Origin: Salegentibacter sp. 24
GTDB lineage: Bacteria > Bacteroidota > Bacteroidia > Flavobacteriales > Flavobacteriaceae
Assembly (NCBI RefSeq): GCF_004362395.1
Contig: NZ_SNWE01000014.1
Location: 1 to 64,000, forward strand
DNA length: 64,000 bases
Direction: 5' to 3'
Positions within the stretch are counted from its first letter, which is position 1; each line of letters begins with the position of its first letter. A model generated the notes under the pieces. It ran no database searches. It was not told the origin of the DNA and saw nothing but the letters and a program-made list of their open reading frames with translations. A program made the translations under genes and the position numbers. Shown piece after piece: positions 25,322-34,674 of this stretch.

Positions 25322-28315
25322 ATGAAAAATAATTACTCGCGCCTTAAATGGGTGGCGCTAATTATTCTTGGCGGGATACTATTCTTTCTGTCCAAGGCTG
25401 CATTTGCAGCAACTACTATTCCCCTGCCCTTTCAGAAAGAAATCTCGGGTGTAGTAGAAGATAAAAACGGCCTTCCTATTCCAGGCGTGACCGTAAAGGT
25501 TAAAAATATCAATAGAGGAACAATAACTAACCTGAATGGCGAGTATAACATCACTGCTCCTGCTAATGGCATTTTGGTTTTTTCCTATATAGGTTTCAGA
25601 ACAGTAGAAATCCCGGTAGAAAATAATGCAGAGATAAATGTTCAATTGGAAAAAGATGTTGCCTCACTTGGCGAAGTAAAAATTAATGCTGGATATTATA
25701 CCACTACTGAAAGGGAACAAACAGGGAATATTTCTAAAGTTACTGCAGAGGAAATAGAACTGCAACCGGTGGTGAGCCCAATACAATCCTTACAAGGGAG
25801 AATGGCCGGGGTAGAAATAACTGCGGGAGGCAGTAATCCCGGCACCGCTTCAACTATCCGAATAAGGGGCACAAACAGCCTTCGTGAAGAAGGAAACTAC
25901 CCTTTATATATTATTGACGGGGTTCCAGTAAATTCTACACCGGTAGAAACCAATTCAATAATAGGAACGGCTGGTATCGACCCACTCAATAACCTGAATG
26001 TTTCCAATATAGAAAGTATTGAAGTTTTAAAGGATGCCGATGCTACTGCTATATACGGGTCGCGTGGGGCTAACGGAGTTGTTTTGATTACCACTAAAAC
26101 CGGGAAACAACGTGGAACAGGGCTAGAAGCCAGGTTTTATACCGGCGTAGCCACAGTTCCCAATCGGCTGGATCTATTAAATACTGAAGAATACCTGAAA
26201 GTTAGAAGAGTAGCTTTTGAAAACGACGGGGTTGAACCTACAGCACAAAATGCTTATGATTTGGTAACTTGGGATCAGGATCGCTACACCGACTGGCAAG
26301 ACTTCTTTTATGGTGGAACTGCTGAAACCACCAATGCCAATATTTCCTTCTCAGGAGGGAGCGATAAAACTTTCTTCAGATTAGGTGGCTCTTATTTTTC
26401 TCAGGGCACGGTCTATCCAGGAGATAATACTTACAATAAAATAACTGGTAATTTTAACCTTGACCATTCATCTGAAGATGAAAAACTAAAACTCAATTTT
26501 TCTGCGAATTACGGGGTGGATATAAATGATCTTTTCTGGAGCAATAGTATAAGTTCGTCAACAGTTTTATTGCCTCCAAATGCACCTGATCTTTTTACTG
26601 AAGATGGTAGTTTAAATTGGGAAGAATGGGCAGTAGCAGATTTAGAAAACCCTCTGGCCGGTTACTATAATCGCGGCAGAACGGAAACCAACAATTTATT
26701 GTCCAACATTGGTCTATCCTACCAAATTCTAAATAACCTTCAGGTACGATTAAATGCTGGTTATACATATTATGAAAGTCAGGAGTTAATGAAACGCCCA
26801 GGCAGGTCATATAATCCTTCGGCAGGAGAACCTAACAATTCTTTTCATTTAAATTCCCATAGAAAATCCTGGATTCTTGAACCTCAGTTGATCTTTAATG
26901 ACAATTTCGGTGATTTCAATTTAGATGCTATAATAGGTGGAACCTTTCAGGAAAATACGAATAGCCAGGTTAGATACCAGGGATCCGGTTATGTAACGGA
27001 ATCACTTATTGGAAATTTAGATGCAGCTGAGCGGGTAATTAATGCTTCAAGCCAAACAAATCAGTACAGATATGCTGCAGTCTTTGCCCGAATAGGAACA
27101 AACTGGAAGAAAAAAGTATTTATAAATTTCACAGGTCGACGTGACGGCTCATCCCGCTTCGGTCCGGAAAACCGTTTTTCGAATTTCGGAGCCATAGGTG
27201 CAGCTTGGATTTTTACCGAGGAAGAACTAATTACAAATGCGCTGCCATTTCTGTCATTTGGAAAATTAAGGGGTAGTTATGGTAGTACGGGAAATGATCA
27301 GATTGGCGATTACGGTTATTTGGATGCATACGAGGCAACCCCTGGCCCAGGAGGGTTATACCCCGTTTCCCTGGCTAACCCCTCATTTTCTTGGGAAGTT
27401 AACAAAAAGTTGGAAGCCGCACTGGAATTAGGTTTTTTCAAAGATAAACTGAATCTTGGGATAAGCTGGTATCGTAACCGTTCTTCCAACCAATTGGTAG
27501 GATATCCCTTGCCCGCTATTACGGGGTTCAGTACCGTTCAGGCAAATCTTCCCGCCACAGTAGAAAATAGCGGTTGGGAAGTGGAAATATCTTCTTTAAA
27601 TTTTAACTCAGATAATTTTCACTGGCAGACTTCATTAAATTTTAGTATCCCAAAAAATAGGTTAGTAAGTTATCCCGGTATTGAGCAATCATCCTATGCC
27701 AATACTTATCGAATTGGACATCCTGTAAACATATCACTTTTATATCGATATGAAGGAATTGATCCAGAAACGGGATTATATCAAATTGCGGATATTAATG
27801 GTGATGGAAGTTTTGATTATGAGGATCGGGTAGTAATCCAGGATTTAACCAGAGAATATTACGGTGGAATAAATAATAATTTAAGTTTTAAAAATTTTAG
27901 TCTCCAGTTTTTATTACAATATGTAAAACATGAAGGTATCGCTTCCTCTTTTAATGCCGGTAGGCCTGCCAATCAAAGGGATGTAGTTTTAGACGCTTTA
28001 AATTCAGGCGAAGATTTCCAAAGAATATCTCAGTTACCAGCCTTCAGTCAAGCTTATAACAATGCTATAAATTCAAATTTAACTATCCAGGATGCTTCCT
28101 TCTTACGGTTAAAAACATTTTCGTTAGGCTATAATTTACCGGAAAGTCTTCTACAATCAACCGGATTAAGATTAAGGGATGGAAAATTTTTTCTTACGGG
28201 GCAGAACTTGTTTACAATTTCTCCTTACGAAGGTTTAGATCCTGAACTTTCATATTCCAACACTTCATTTGGAAACCTTCGGACAGTAACTGCCGGTCTT
28301 CAGTTTAACTTTTAA
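25322..28315 (+). CDS. SusC/RagA-family TonB-dependent outer-membrane transporter
   Basis: 997 residues. Signal peptide about 1-29 (WVALIILGGILFFLSKAAFA), then a carboxypeptidase-D-regulatory-like domain (ISGVVEDKNGLPIPGVTVKV) at about 40-120, a plug domain with RIRGTNSL and YIIDGVPVN, and a long beta-barrel ending in aromatic GLQFNF, as expected for BAM recognition. It imports large substrates with its SusD partner using TonB energy. The stop is nine bases before the susD gene. Because the operon also encodes an M16 protease rather than glycosidases, a peptide substrate is more likely than a glycan; that is inference. The ~1 kb upstream is unusually structured. Confidence 0.95.
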   Translation: MKNNYSRLKWVALIILGGILFFLSKAAFAATTIPLPFQKEISGVVEDKNGLPIPGVTVKVKNINRGTITNLNGEYNITAPANGILVFSYIGFRTVEIPVENNAEINVQLEKDVASLGEVKINAGYYTTTEREQTGNISKVTAEEIELQPVVSPIQSLQGRMAGVEITAGGSNPGTASTIRIRGTNSLREEGNYPLYIIDGVPVNSTPVETNSIIGTAGIDPLNNLNVSNIESIEVLKDADATAIYGSRGANGVVLITTKTGKQRGTGLEARFYTGVATVPNRLDLLNTEEYLKVRRVAFENDGVEPTAQNAYDLVTWDQDRYTDWQDFFYGGTAETTNANISFSGGSDKTFFRLGGSYFSQGTVYPGDNTYNKITGNFNLDHSSEDEKLKLNFSANYGVDINDLFWSNSISSSTVLLPPNAPDLFTEDGSLNWEEWAVADLENPLAGYYNRGRTETNNLLSNIGLSYQILNNLQVRLNAGYTYYESQELMKRPGRSYNPSAGEPNNSFHLNSHRKSWILEPQLIFNDNFGDFNLDAIIGGTFQENTNSQVRYQGSGYVTESLIGNLDAAERVINASSQTNQYRYAAVFARIGTNWKKKVFINFTGRRDGSSRFGPENRFSNFGAIGAAWIFTEEELITNALPFLSFGKLRGSYGSTGNDQIGDYGYLDAYEATPGPGGLYPVSLANPSFSWEVNKKLEAALELGFFKDKLNLGISWYRNRSSNQLVGYPLPAITGFSTVQANLPATVENSGWEVEISSLNFNSDNFHWQTSLNFSIPKNRLVSYPGIEQSSYANTYRIGHPVNISLLYRYEGIDPETGLYQIADINGDGSFDYEDRVVIQDLTREYYGGINNNLSFKNFSLQFLLQYVKHEGIASSFNAGRPANQRDVVLDALNSGEDFQRISQLPAFSQAYNNAINSNLTIQDASFLRLKTFSLGYNLPESLLQSTGLRLRDGKFFLTGQNLFTISPYEGLDPELSYSNTSFGNLRTVTAGLQFNF

Positions 28316-28324
28316 TTAAAAATT

Positions 28325-29719
28325 ATGTTCATTAAAAAAATAATAAAACAGATAATTGTAGTTTTTATCGCTTCCATTTCAATTGCCTGCGAAGATTTTG
28401 TGGAGGTTGATGCCCCCGATTATAAAATTATAAGAGATGATGTTTTTAGTAGTGAAGAAACGGCTAAAAGCGCTATGACAGGAATCTATAACGAGTTATT
28501 CAGGACATCATTTAGTAATGGTTCTCCATATAGTGTAACAGTTTTGGGTGCCTTGTCGGGAAACCTCTTAAAAAATATAAGGGAAACCAACCTTACTCGT
28601 ATGGAATTTCATCAACACCAAATAACTTCTGAAAATACCTCAAATTTGTTCCTTTGGACCAGTGCCTATAATATGGTTTACATTACGAATGCCTTTTTGG
28701 AAGGATTGCAATCATCCGAAAATATAGGATCGGAGGTTAAAAATCAGTTAGAGGGAGAAGCAAGATTCATAAGGGCATTTACCTATTTCAATTTGGTTAA
28801 TCTTTACGGAGATGTTCCTCTCATACTTACAACAAACTACAAAGAAAATGAACTTGCTTTTCGAACCCATGCGGAGGATATATATACCCAAATTACCCTG
28901 GATTTAGAGGAAACAATAGAATTATTACCAGGAGAAAACGGTAATATGCGTACAAAAGTGAATAAGTATACTGCAATTGCAATGTTGGCCAGGGTTCATC
29001 TCTATAACCAGCAGTGGCAAATGGCTGAAGAATTGAGCAGTCAGGTGATTTCGAATAACTCCTATGTCTTATTAGAAGAATTGAACGACGTTTTTCTGGC
29101 CAACAGCCAGGAAGCTATTTGGCAAATATCTCCCGCAGGAAGAGGAGCGGCAACGACCCATACCAATGAAGGTAATTATTTTATTATAGATCCTGTTTTT
29201 TCATTCCTGGCAAGTGTTCAACTAGATGAAAATTTTATCGAAAATTTTAATGAGGATGATATTCGATTTTCAAACTGGATCAGCTATAATGAAAGCCTTA
29301 ACGCTTACTTCCCCTATAAATACAAAATATGGAATAGTAATGAGCAGCCAAGTACGGAGTATTCTATGGTGCTACGATTAGCCGAACAGTTTTTAATAAG
29401 GGCTGAGGCTAGACTTATGCAAGATAATTTTACCGGTGCAATAGAAGATATTAATACCATTCGACACAGAGCAGGCCTGGCACCACTTTCTAATACCAAT
29501 AATCTCGAAACCGAAGTACTTCTTGATGAAATAATGGAGCAACGGAGCAAAGAATTATTTACCGAATGGGGTCATAAATGGTTAGATCTTAAAAGAACAG
29601 GCAGGTATGAAATTTTGTGGCAAAATGACCCATTATGGGAAAATACAGACCTACTTTATCCCATTCCTGCAGAGGAAAGAATGAAGAACCCTAATCTAAC
29701 CCAAAATCCTGGATATTAA
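28325..29719 (+). CDS. SusD/RagB-family outer-membrane lipoprotein
   Basis: 464 residues. Type II signal peptide with lipobox SIAC near residue 22. A TPR-rich SusD fold is indicated by VDAPDYKIIRDDVFSSEETA, GEARFIRAFTYFNLVNLYGD and RLAEQFLIRAEARL, and C-terminal LDLKRTGR and PIPAEERMKNPNLTQNPGY. It forms the lid of the SusC channel at the cell surface. Located between susC and the M16 peptidase gene, with three bases to the latter, so the three form one operon. Confidence 0.95.
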   Translation: MFIKKIIKQIIVVFIASISIACEDFVEVDAPDYKIIRDDVFSSEETAKSAMTGIYNELFRTSFSNGSPYSVTVLGALSGNLLKNIRETNLTRMEFHQHQITSENTSNLFLWTSAYNMVYITNAFLEGLQSSENIGSEVKNQLEGEARFIRAFTYFNLVNLYGDVPLILTTNYKENELAFRTHAEDIYTQITLDLEETIELLPGENGNMRTKVNKYTAIAMLARVHLYNQQWQMAEELSSQVISNNSYVLLEELNDVFLANSQEAIWQISPAGRGAATTHTNEGNYFIIDPVFSFLASVQLDENFIENFNEDDIRFSNWISYNESLNAYFPYKYKIWNSNEQPSTEYSMVLRLAEQFLIRAEARLMQDNFTGAIEDINTIRHRAGLAPLSNTNNLETEVLLDEIMEQRSKELFTEWGHKWLDLKRTGRYEILWQNDPLWENTDLLYPIPAEERMKNPNLTQNPGY

Positions 29720-29722
29720 ATT

Positions 29723-32572
29723 ATGAATTCATTAAAAACATTAGTAGTCTGGAGCTTGATATTCTTATGGATTCTACCAGTGTTAGCACAAACTTCTTCC
29801 CATAATTCTGAGGATAGTTTGACTCTGGATAAAAGCATAAGAACAGGTGTATTAGATAATGGCCTTACTTATTTTATAAAACCTCTGCAAAATTCTAATC
29901 AACAAATAACCATGAATTTTCTAGTAAAAGTAGGATCCCAAGATGAGCAACAACATGAGTTAAATTTCGCTCATCATATTGAACATCTATCCTTTAGACC
30001 GAGCGATAATTTCCCTGATGGTCTTAAAAATAATTCTAAAATATTGAGCCAGTTTGGAATGAAAATGTATGATATTTACGGAAGAACAGGCGCCGGGGTT
30101 ACACGATATTTCTATAATGTTCCCTATGAAAATGAGAAGGCAATAAATACTGGTTTACTCTGGTTTAAAGACATTGCTTCAGGTCTGGACCTTAACAAAA
30201 AAAGTATAGATAGGGAAAGAGGTGTACTACTGCAGGAATATCGAGGTGGTGTGGCCAGTCGTGCTCAAACAACAGCGTACAATGATGTGCACAGCACACT
30301 CTTTTCTGTAGTTAATAGCAAAAAATCTTTTTCTTCACATAATAGAAATTTTCCGCACCAGGATTTACAAAAATTTTATAATAAATGGTATCAACCGCAG
30401 CGAATGGCTGTGATAATTGCTGGGAATATAGAAAATACTGAACAACTAGAAGAAAACATTAAATCCATTTTCCAGGAATTAAAGTCTTCAGAAAATAAAG
30501 TAGAACCCAAAGGAAAGGAACAAAGTAATCCAAAGAGAGAAAAGAATTTCACAAGCGTTGTGCGAAATTCAAATGGAAATTCTGCATATGAGTTTAAAGC
30601 TGTCAACATGTATTTTTTTTATAAGCATAAGGTCGACAAAAAAAAGGATGAAGGGTTGGGCAGACTACAAAGACAAATACAAGGAGAAATTGTTACGGAT
30701 ATACTTAAAACGAGGTTTAGTGAAAGTTCTAAGATAGACGATAGAACAACTATCTATAGTTCATATACCCCTGTTTGGAATATCCCTCGAGATATGTTAA
30801 CTATTACTATCAATACTGAATTGCAATATGAAAAAGTAGCGCTGGAGAATACTTTATATATTTTAAGACAATTCGTAGAATATGGAATTACAGAAGAAGA
30901 ATTTAAAAACGCTAAAGATAATATTTTAGAAACCCTAGAATCTTATGATACTTCAAAAAACCGATATTGGGTAAACGAAATAGAAGATTATTTTGTAAAC
31001 GGCCAAGCCCTACCGACTAATAAAAAGGAAATCATTACTAATTGGCTATCAAAACTTTCCAAAGAGGAAATAAATCGTCTAATAAAAGAAATAATAAAAC
31101 CTTCACCGGACAAGATGGGCTTGATATTTCCTGAGGACAGCGAATCTCCTTTGATCTCAAAAGAAAAGACCCAGGAAATAATTAAAAAAAAAGCTATGAA
31201 AAAAGTGCTTCCATATAAACCTAAATCTGAAATAAAAAGATTATTGAGCCAAAACCAAATGGATTCACTGCCAATTGGTAAAAAATTGAACGCCAAACCA
31301 GGCAAATTAGATACTGAAATTTATTCACTAAAGAATGGATCGAAACTCATCCTAAAACCAATGAAAAGCACAAATTCCAACGCTTTAACCATTCGGGGAT
31401 TTTCACCATTTGGGGCTTCTTATTTTCCGAAAGAAGAATACAACAGTACAATGTTTGCTACATCAATTATAAGAAGCTCAGGAGTCGGATCTTATGAAAA
31501 GAAGGATTTAAAAAAATTTTATGAAAATACGCAATCAATAAAATTGGGTTTTAATCCTTATATCTTCAGTAATGAAAGTGGTTTTGAATCTGAAGTATCT
31601 ATTAAAGAACTAGATAAATTTCTTCAGCTTTTATATTTATATTTTACAAAACCCCGTAAAGACCAGGCAGCTTTTGAAAACTGGAAAAAAGGATATTTAC
31701 AGGATGCTAGATATATTATAAACCCCTCAAAGGACCTTATTGATGCTTTGAAGAAAGTAACGAGAGACTCCACAAGGCTTCCCATAGCCTCAGATTTGGT
31801 AAAAGCATCTCAAAGGGTAAATCTTAATGTAGCACATAGAAATTATCAAGAACTATTTGGGAATATAGGGAACTTCACTTTTATTGTTACAGGTGATTTT
31901 GATAGTGATGCGGTGCTCACCGCTTTTCAGAAATATGTAGGAAATATTCCCTCCAATTCAAGAACAATTTGTACTGATAAAAACAAAGCAATTGAGATAC
32001 CTGATGGCCCCAAATATTATGAGCTAAGCGCCTCAGACCTTTATGAAACAGAAAATTCATTTTATGGAATAAGATTTGTTCATAATCCTCCAGACAAAAA
32101 AGTTTGGCAAGAAGAACTAAAGATTAGGGTACTGGGCCAAATGCTTAATAGTTTAATATATGACTTAAGGGATAAAGAGGAACTTTCATTATATACAATT
32201 AGTGCTGGTGCCTATTTTGATAGAAGGACACAGCGATTTGAAGTACAGTTTCGTTTCAGCTGTCTACCTGAACAATTACCTATCATAAGAGAAAAAACAA
32301 ATAAAATAATTGAGAATTTAAAAGAGGCTGATATTTCGGAAAAAGTATTTGAAAATCAAAAAAACAGAATAAGATCTATTTACACACCCCAGGCACTCAA
32401 TCAGCCTTCTTATATTGCAAGGAAGTTGTATCGATATTACAGATTTGAAGAACCTCCGATAGCATCATCAGCTATAGAAAATTATCTCAAAGACCTAACT
32501 TTTAAGGAAATCATTCAAACAGCTAAAACATATTTAAAACCAGAATACATGCACGAAGTAAAAATGGAATAA
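29723..32572 (+). CDS. M16-family zinc metallopeptidase (pitrilysin/insulinase type), exported
   Basis: 949 residues with an N-terminal signal (LVVWSLIFLWILPVLAQ). The M16 zinc site HxxEH is present as HHIEH at 84-88 in the first domain, with the distal Glu probably in LLQEYRGG. Later inactive-type M16 repeats follow (from about SLKNGSKLILKPM at 530), giving the full clamshell of four domains in one chain. M16 enzymes degrade peptides held within the clamshell. Directly after susD in the operon, which suggests periplasmic digestion of peptides brought in by SusCD. Confidence 0.92.
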   Translation: MNSLKTLVVWSLIFLWILPVLAQTSSHNSEDSLTLDKSIRTGVLDNGLTYFIKPLQNSNQQITMNFLVKVGSQDEQQHELNFAHHIEHLSFRPSDNFPDGLKNNSKILSQFGMKMYDIYGRTGAGVTRYFYNVPYENEKAINTGLLWFKDIASGLDLNKKSIDRERGVLLQEYRGGVASRAQTTAYNDVHSTLFSVVNSKKSFSSHNRNFPHQDLQKFYNKWYQPQRMAVIIAGNIENTEQLEENIKSIFQELKSSENKVEPKGKEQSNPKREKNFTSVVRNSNGNSAYEFKAVNMYFFYKHKVDKKKDEGLGRLQRQIQGEIVTDILKTRFSESSKIDDRTTIYSSYTPVWNIPRDMLTITINTELQYEKVALENTLYILRQFVEYGITEEEFKNAKDNILETLESYDTSKNRYWVNEIEDYFVNGQALPTNKKEIITNWLSKLSKEEINRLIKEIIKPSPDKMGLIFPEDSESPLISKEKTQEIIKKKAMKKVLPYKPKSEIKRLLSQNQMDSLPIGKKLNAKPGKLDTEIYSLKNGSKLILKPMKSTNSNALTIRGFSPFGASYFPKEEYNSTMFATSIIRSSGVGSYEKKDLKKFYENTQSIKLGFNPYIFSNESGFESEVSIKELDKFLQLLYLYFTKPRKDQAAFENWKKGYLQDARYIINPSKDLIDALKKVTRDSTRLPIASDLVKASQRVNLNVAHRNYQELFGNIGNFTFIVTGDFDSDAVLTAFQKYVGNIPSNSRTICTDKNKAIEIPDGPKYYELSASDLYETENSFYGIRFVHNPPDKKVWQEELKIRVLGQMLNSLIYDLRDKEELSLYTISAGAYFDRRTQRFEVQFRFSCLPEQLPIIREKTNKIIENLKEADISEKVFENQKNRIRSIYTPQALNQPSYIARKLYRYYRFEEPPIASSAIENYLKDLTFKEIIQTAKTYLKPEYMHEVKME

Positions 32573-32594
32573 CATTTTTTTAAAATTATCAATA

Positions 32595-32629
32595 ATTAAC
32601 CCATTGCAGCTGTGCTCCAATGGGTTAAT
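32595..32629. terminator. Bidirectional terminator hairpin between convergent genes
   Basis: ATTAACCCATTG and CAATGGGTTAAT form a perfect 12-bp stem with an 11-base loop, 22 bases after the M16 gene stop and 16 bases before the end of the convergent peptide gene. T-rich sequence occurs on both sides. The position suits a shared terminator. Confidence 0.75.
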
Positions 32630-32645
32630 ATTCAAGCCTTACTTT

Positions 32646-32939
32646 TTAATCAAGATTAATTACAGTAGGCTCCTGATCTGCAGGACTTAACTTTACTGTA
32701 CCAAGATCCATTTCATCATAGACATCATAGACAGGTCCTCCTGCACCAATCTGAACTCGACAGTTTTCCTCGGTTCCCTGGCATTCCTGCTCAGGTATCG
32801 ACTGCCAATTATCATTACCCAGATAAATAAAATCAGTAGTTTGTACATCTGGCTTTGGCTCAGAATTAACGCTTGCAAAGGTCAATCCTATGGCAAAAAT
32901 TATTGCCAACATCGGTAAAATTACTTTTAGATATTTCAT
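32646..32939 (-). CDS. DUF6520-like small secreted peptide precursor
   Basis: 97 residues from the ATG at 32939; a longer frame back to 33113 lacks a sensible N-terminus. Signal peptide KYLKVILPMLAIIFAIGLTF followed by ASVNSE. The mature part has a Cys pair in PEQECQGTEENC and ends in polar residues. It resembles, from memory, DUF6520/NVEALA-type small exported proteins of Bacteroidota. It is convergent with the susC-susD-M16 operon. A peptide that is exported and then taken up or cleaved by that operon's products would be attractive but is unproven. Confidence 0.7.
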   Translation of the reverse strand: MKYLKVILPMLAIIFAIGLTFASVNSEPKPDVQTTDFIYLGNDNWQSIPEQECQGTEENCRVQIGAGGPVYDVYDEMDLGTVKLSPADQEPTVINLD

Positions 32940-33157
32940 AATAAAAAGTTTTAATATACACCTACTCTTTGAAGGATTTTCGGCTTCTCCTACTTTCTGC
33001 GCAAAAAGATTTATAACGTTTCTTTTATGGTGTAAATATTCCAGTGCATTACTGAAAATTGAAAGTAGTATAAGCTTATGGCTACTATCATTTACAATAG
33101 TAAATTTCATCAAATAAGCTCAAAAAAAATGGTCGCTAAAGCCGAAAAGCTATTCTG

Positions 33158-34081
33158 TTATTGAATTGACCAGGCATTCTCCATTCTATATTGCGAAGGC
33201 GTCTGACCATATTGGAGTTTGAAATTTTTAGAAAAATGTGAATGATCCTTAAAACCGCATTTTTGCATAATTATGGATATAGGCAATTCCGTACTTCGAA
33301 TTAAAAGGGCACCTTTTTCGAGCCTTTTTTTCATATGGAACCGGGGTATCGTAGTCCCATACATTTTCTTGAATTCTTCTTTGAGTTTAGTTTTGTTCGT
33401 ACGGTGAATAAGCCCCAATTCCTTAAGGGAGGGCAGCTCCGTATGCAGGTTCCGGAGAATATAGAGACGCACTTGTTTTAGCAGTATTTTTGTTGCGGCA
33501 CTTTCCTTTTTTCCTGGTTTTGAAGACCGGGCGGTATTCCTATCTTTCTCATCCTCCTCATCTTTATTTCCGAAACGAAAAGCGGTAATTGCAAAAGAAC
33601 AGTCTGAATTAATGCCCGTCATCTTCTGAATCGTACAAGAAGCTCTGTAAAGGCTTTTATTTTCAGTTAGAAAGTCTAAAGGGATTAATCGCTGATAAGG
33701 TTTTTCACCATTTGATTCCAATTCCTCTTTTAAAACTTTTACCGAATTACTGGAAAGAATTTCTGAAACTGGCCTATTAATTTTCTTTTCATCCCATTTC
33801 AGGATCTTGGGAGTTTCGCTAGTATAGGAAGTTATATGATAATTTTCATCCAGGAATATTGAAAAATGGAATTCCGGGTGTTCTTCCCGCTGCTGGGGTT
33901 TGAAACAGGAATTATAAATTTCTTCGGACATCATATTTAGCAATACACCAATAGTGTCTAGCGGATCCCTACGACCGGACGGTTCCTGGCGAAACATAAA
34001 ATTGCCACAGGCAATTTCGATGATTTGCTGGTACAAAGAATTGAATCTCATTTTCTCCTCGTTGCTGATTTCCTTTTCCAT
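33158..34081 (-). CDS. AraC-family transcriptional regulator with N-terminal sensor-like domain
   Basis: 307 residues. The C-terminal ~100 residues are an AraC/XylS double helix-turn-helix, ending KCGFKDHSHFSKNFKLQYGQ TPSQYR. Residues about 70-170 (FSIFLDENYHITSYTSETPK, then KINRPVSEIL) look like a PAS-type sensor. A basic linker (SSKPGKKESAATK) joins the two parts. Located six bases after the STAS-like gene on the same strand, so the two are probably co-expressed. Possible targets are the divergent oxoamine synthase gene at 34675 or the susCD operon. Confidence 0.85.
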   Translation of the reverse strand: MEKEISNEEKMRFNSLYQQIIEIACGNFMFRQEPSGRRDPLDTIGVLLNMMSEEIYNSCFKPQQREEHPEFHFSIFLDENYHITSYTSETPKILKWDEKKINRPVSEILSSNSVKVLKEELESNGEKPYQRLIPLDFLTENKSLYRASCTIQKMTGINSDCSFAITAFRFGNKDEEDEKDRNTARSSKPGKKESAATKILLKQVRLYILRNLHTELPSLKELGLIHRTNKTKLKEEFKKMYGTTIPRFHMKKRLEKGALLIRSTELPISIIMQKCGFKDHSHFSKNFKLQYGQTPSQYRMENAWSIQ

Positions 34082-34086
34082 AATTA

Positions 34087-34473
34087 TTATTTTATTAATG
34101 GATACTTTTTATAGTCCTGCAAAAACGCAAGCGCCTTTTCCTTATCAGTAAATACTCGGGTAGGATAAGCCGGGTTATTTGTTTTAATATACATCTGGGC
34201 GATTGCCATGGCGTGCTCATCTTCAACGAGTAGGGCGAGTGCCGTTGTCATATATGCACCTTCAATAGCCAAATAATCCCTGGCTTGTTTTTGTGCGATG
34301 GTGACAGCCCTTAGGTCACAAAATATAGGATATGAATTTTCATTTTGCAGCTGTAACCGCTGGCTTACGATCTGTTGGGCCATACTCCTATTGATCTCAT
34401 AAATTTCTTTATAGACAAAGTAAAGGATCCCCCTGGAAATCCACATTTTTGCATAGGTACCATCCACAACCAT
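34087..34473 (-). CDS. STAS/SpoIIAA-like small protein (DUF7793-like)
   Basis: 128 residues. Alternating strands and helices (AKMWISRGILYFVYKEIYEI, SYPIFCDLRAVTIAQKQARDY and AMAIAQMYIKTNN) resemble the SpoIIAA/STAS-like proteins common in Flavobacteria. The function of this group is not established. It shares an operon with the AraC regulator and is divergent from the oxoamine synthase gene. Confidence 0.6.
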   Translation of the reverse strand: MVVDGTYAKMWISRGILYFVYKEIYEINRSMAQQIVSQRLQLQNENSYPIFCDLRAVTIAQKQARDYLAIEGAYMTTALALLVEDEHAMAIAQMYIKTNNPAYPTRVFTDKEKALAFLQDYKKYPLIK

Positions 34474-34674
34474 CCCGTAATAATTTGGATATCACTAATA
34501 TAAAACAAAATTTCAATACGTCTTACCAGAACATTTTCTTTGATTTTATGCACTATGTTATAAAGTTATTCTCATAGGTTTTAATGGCATTTGAACGAAA
34601 AGCCGAATAACTGTTCTGAAAAGACTTTTTATTATAACGGTCAAAATTATAATAGATATTTATCATAGCTTGAA

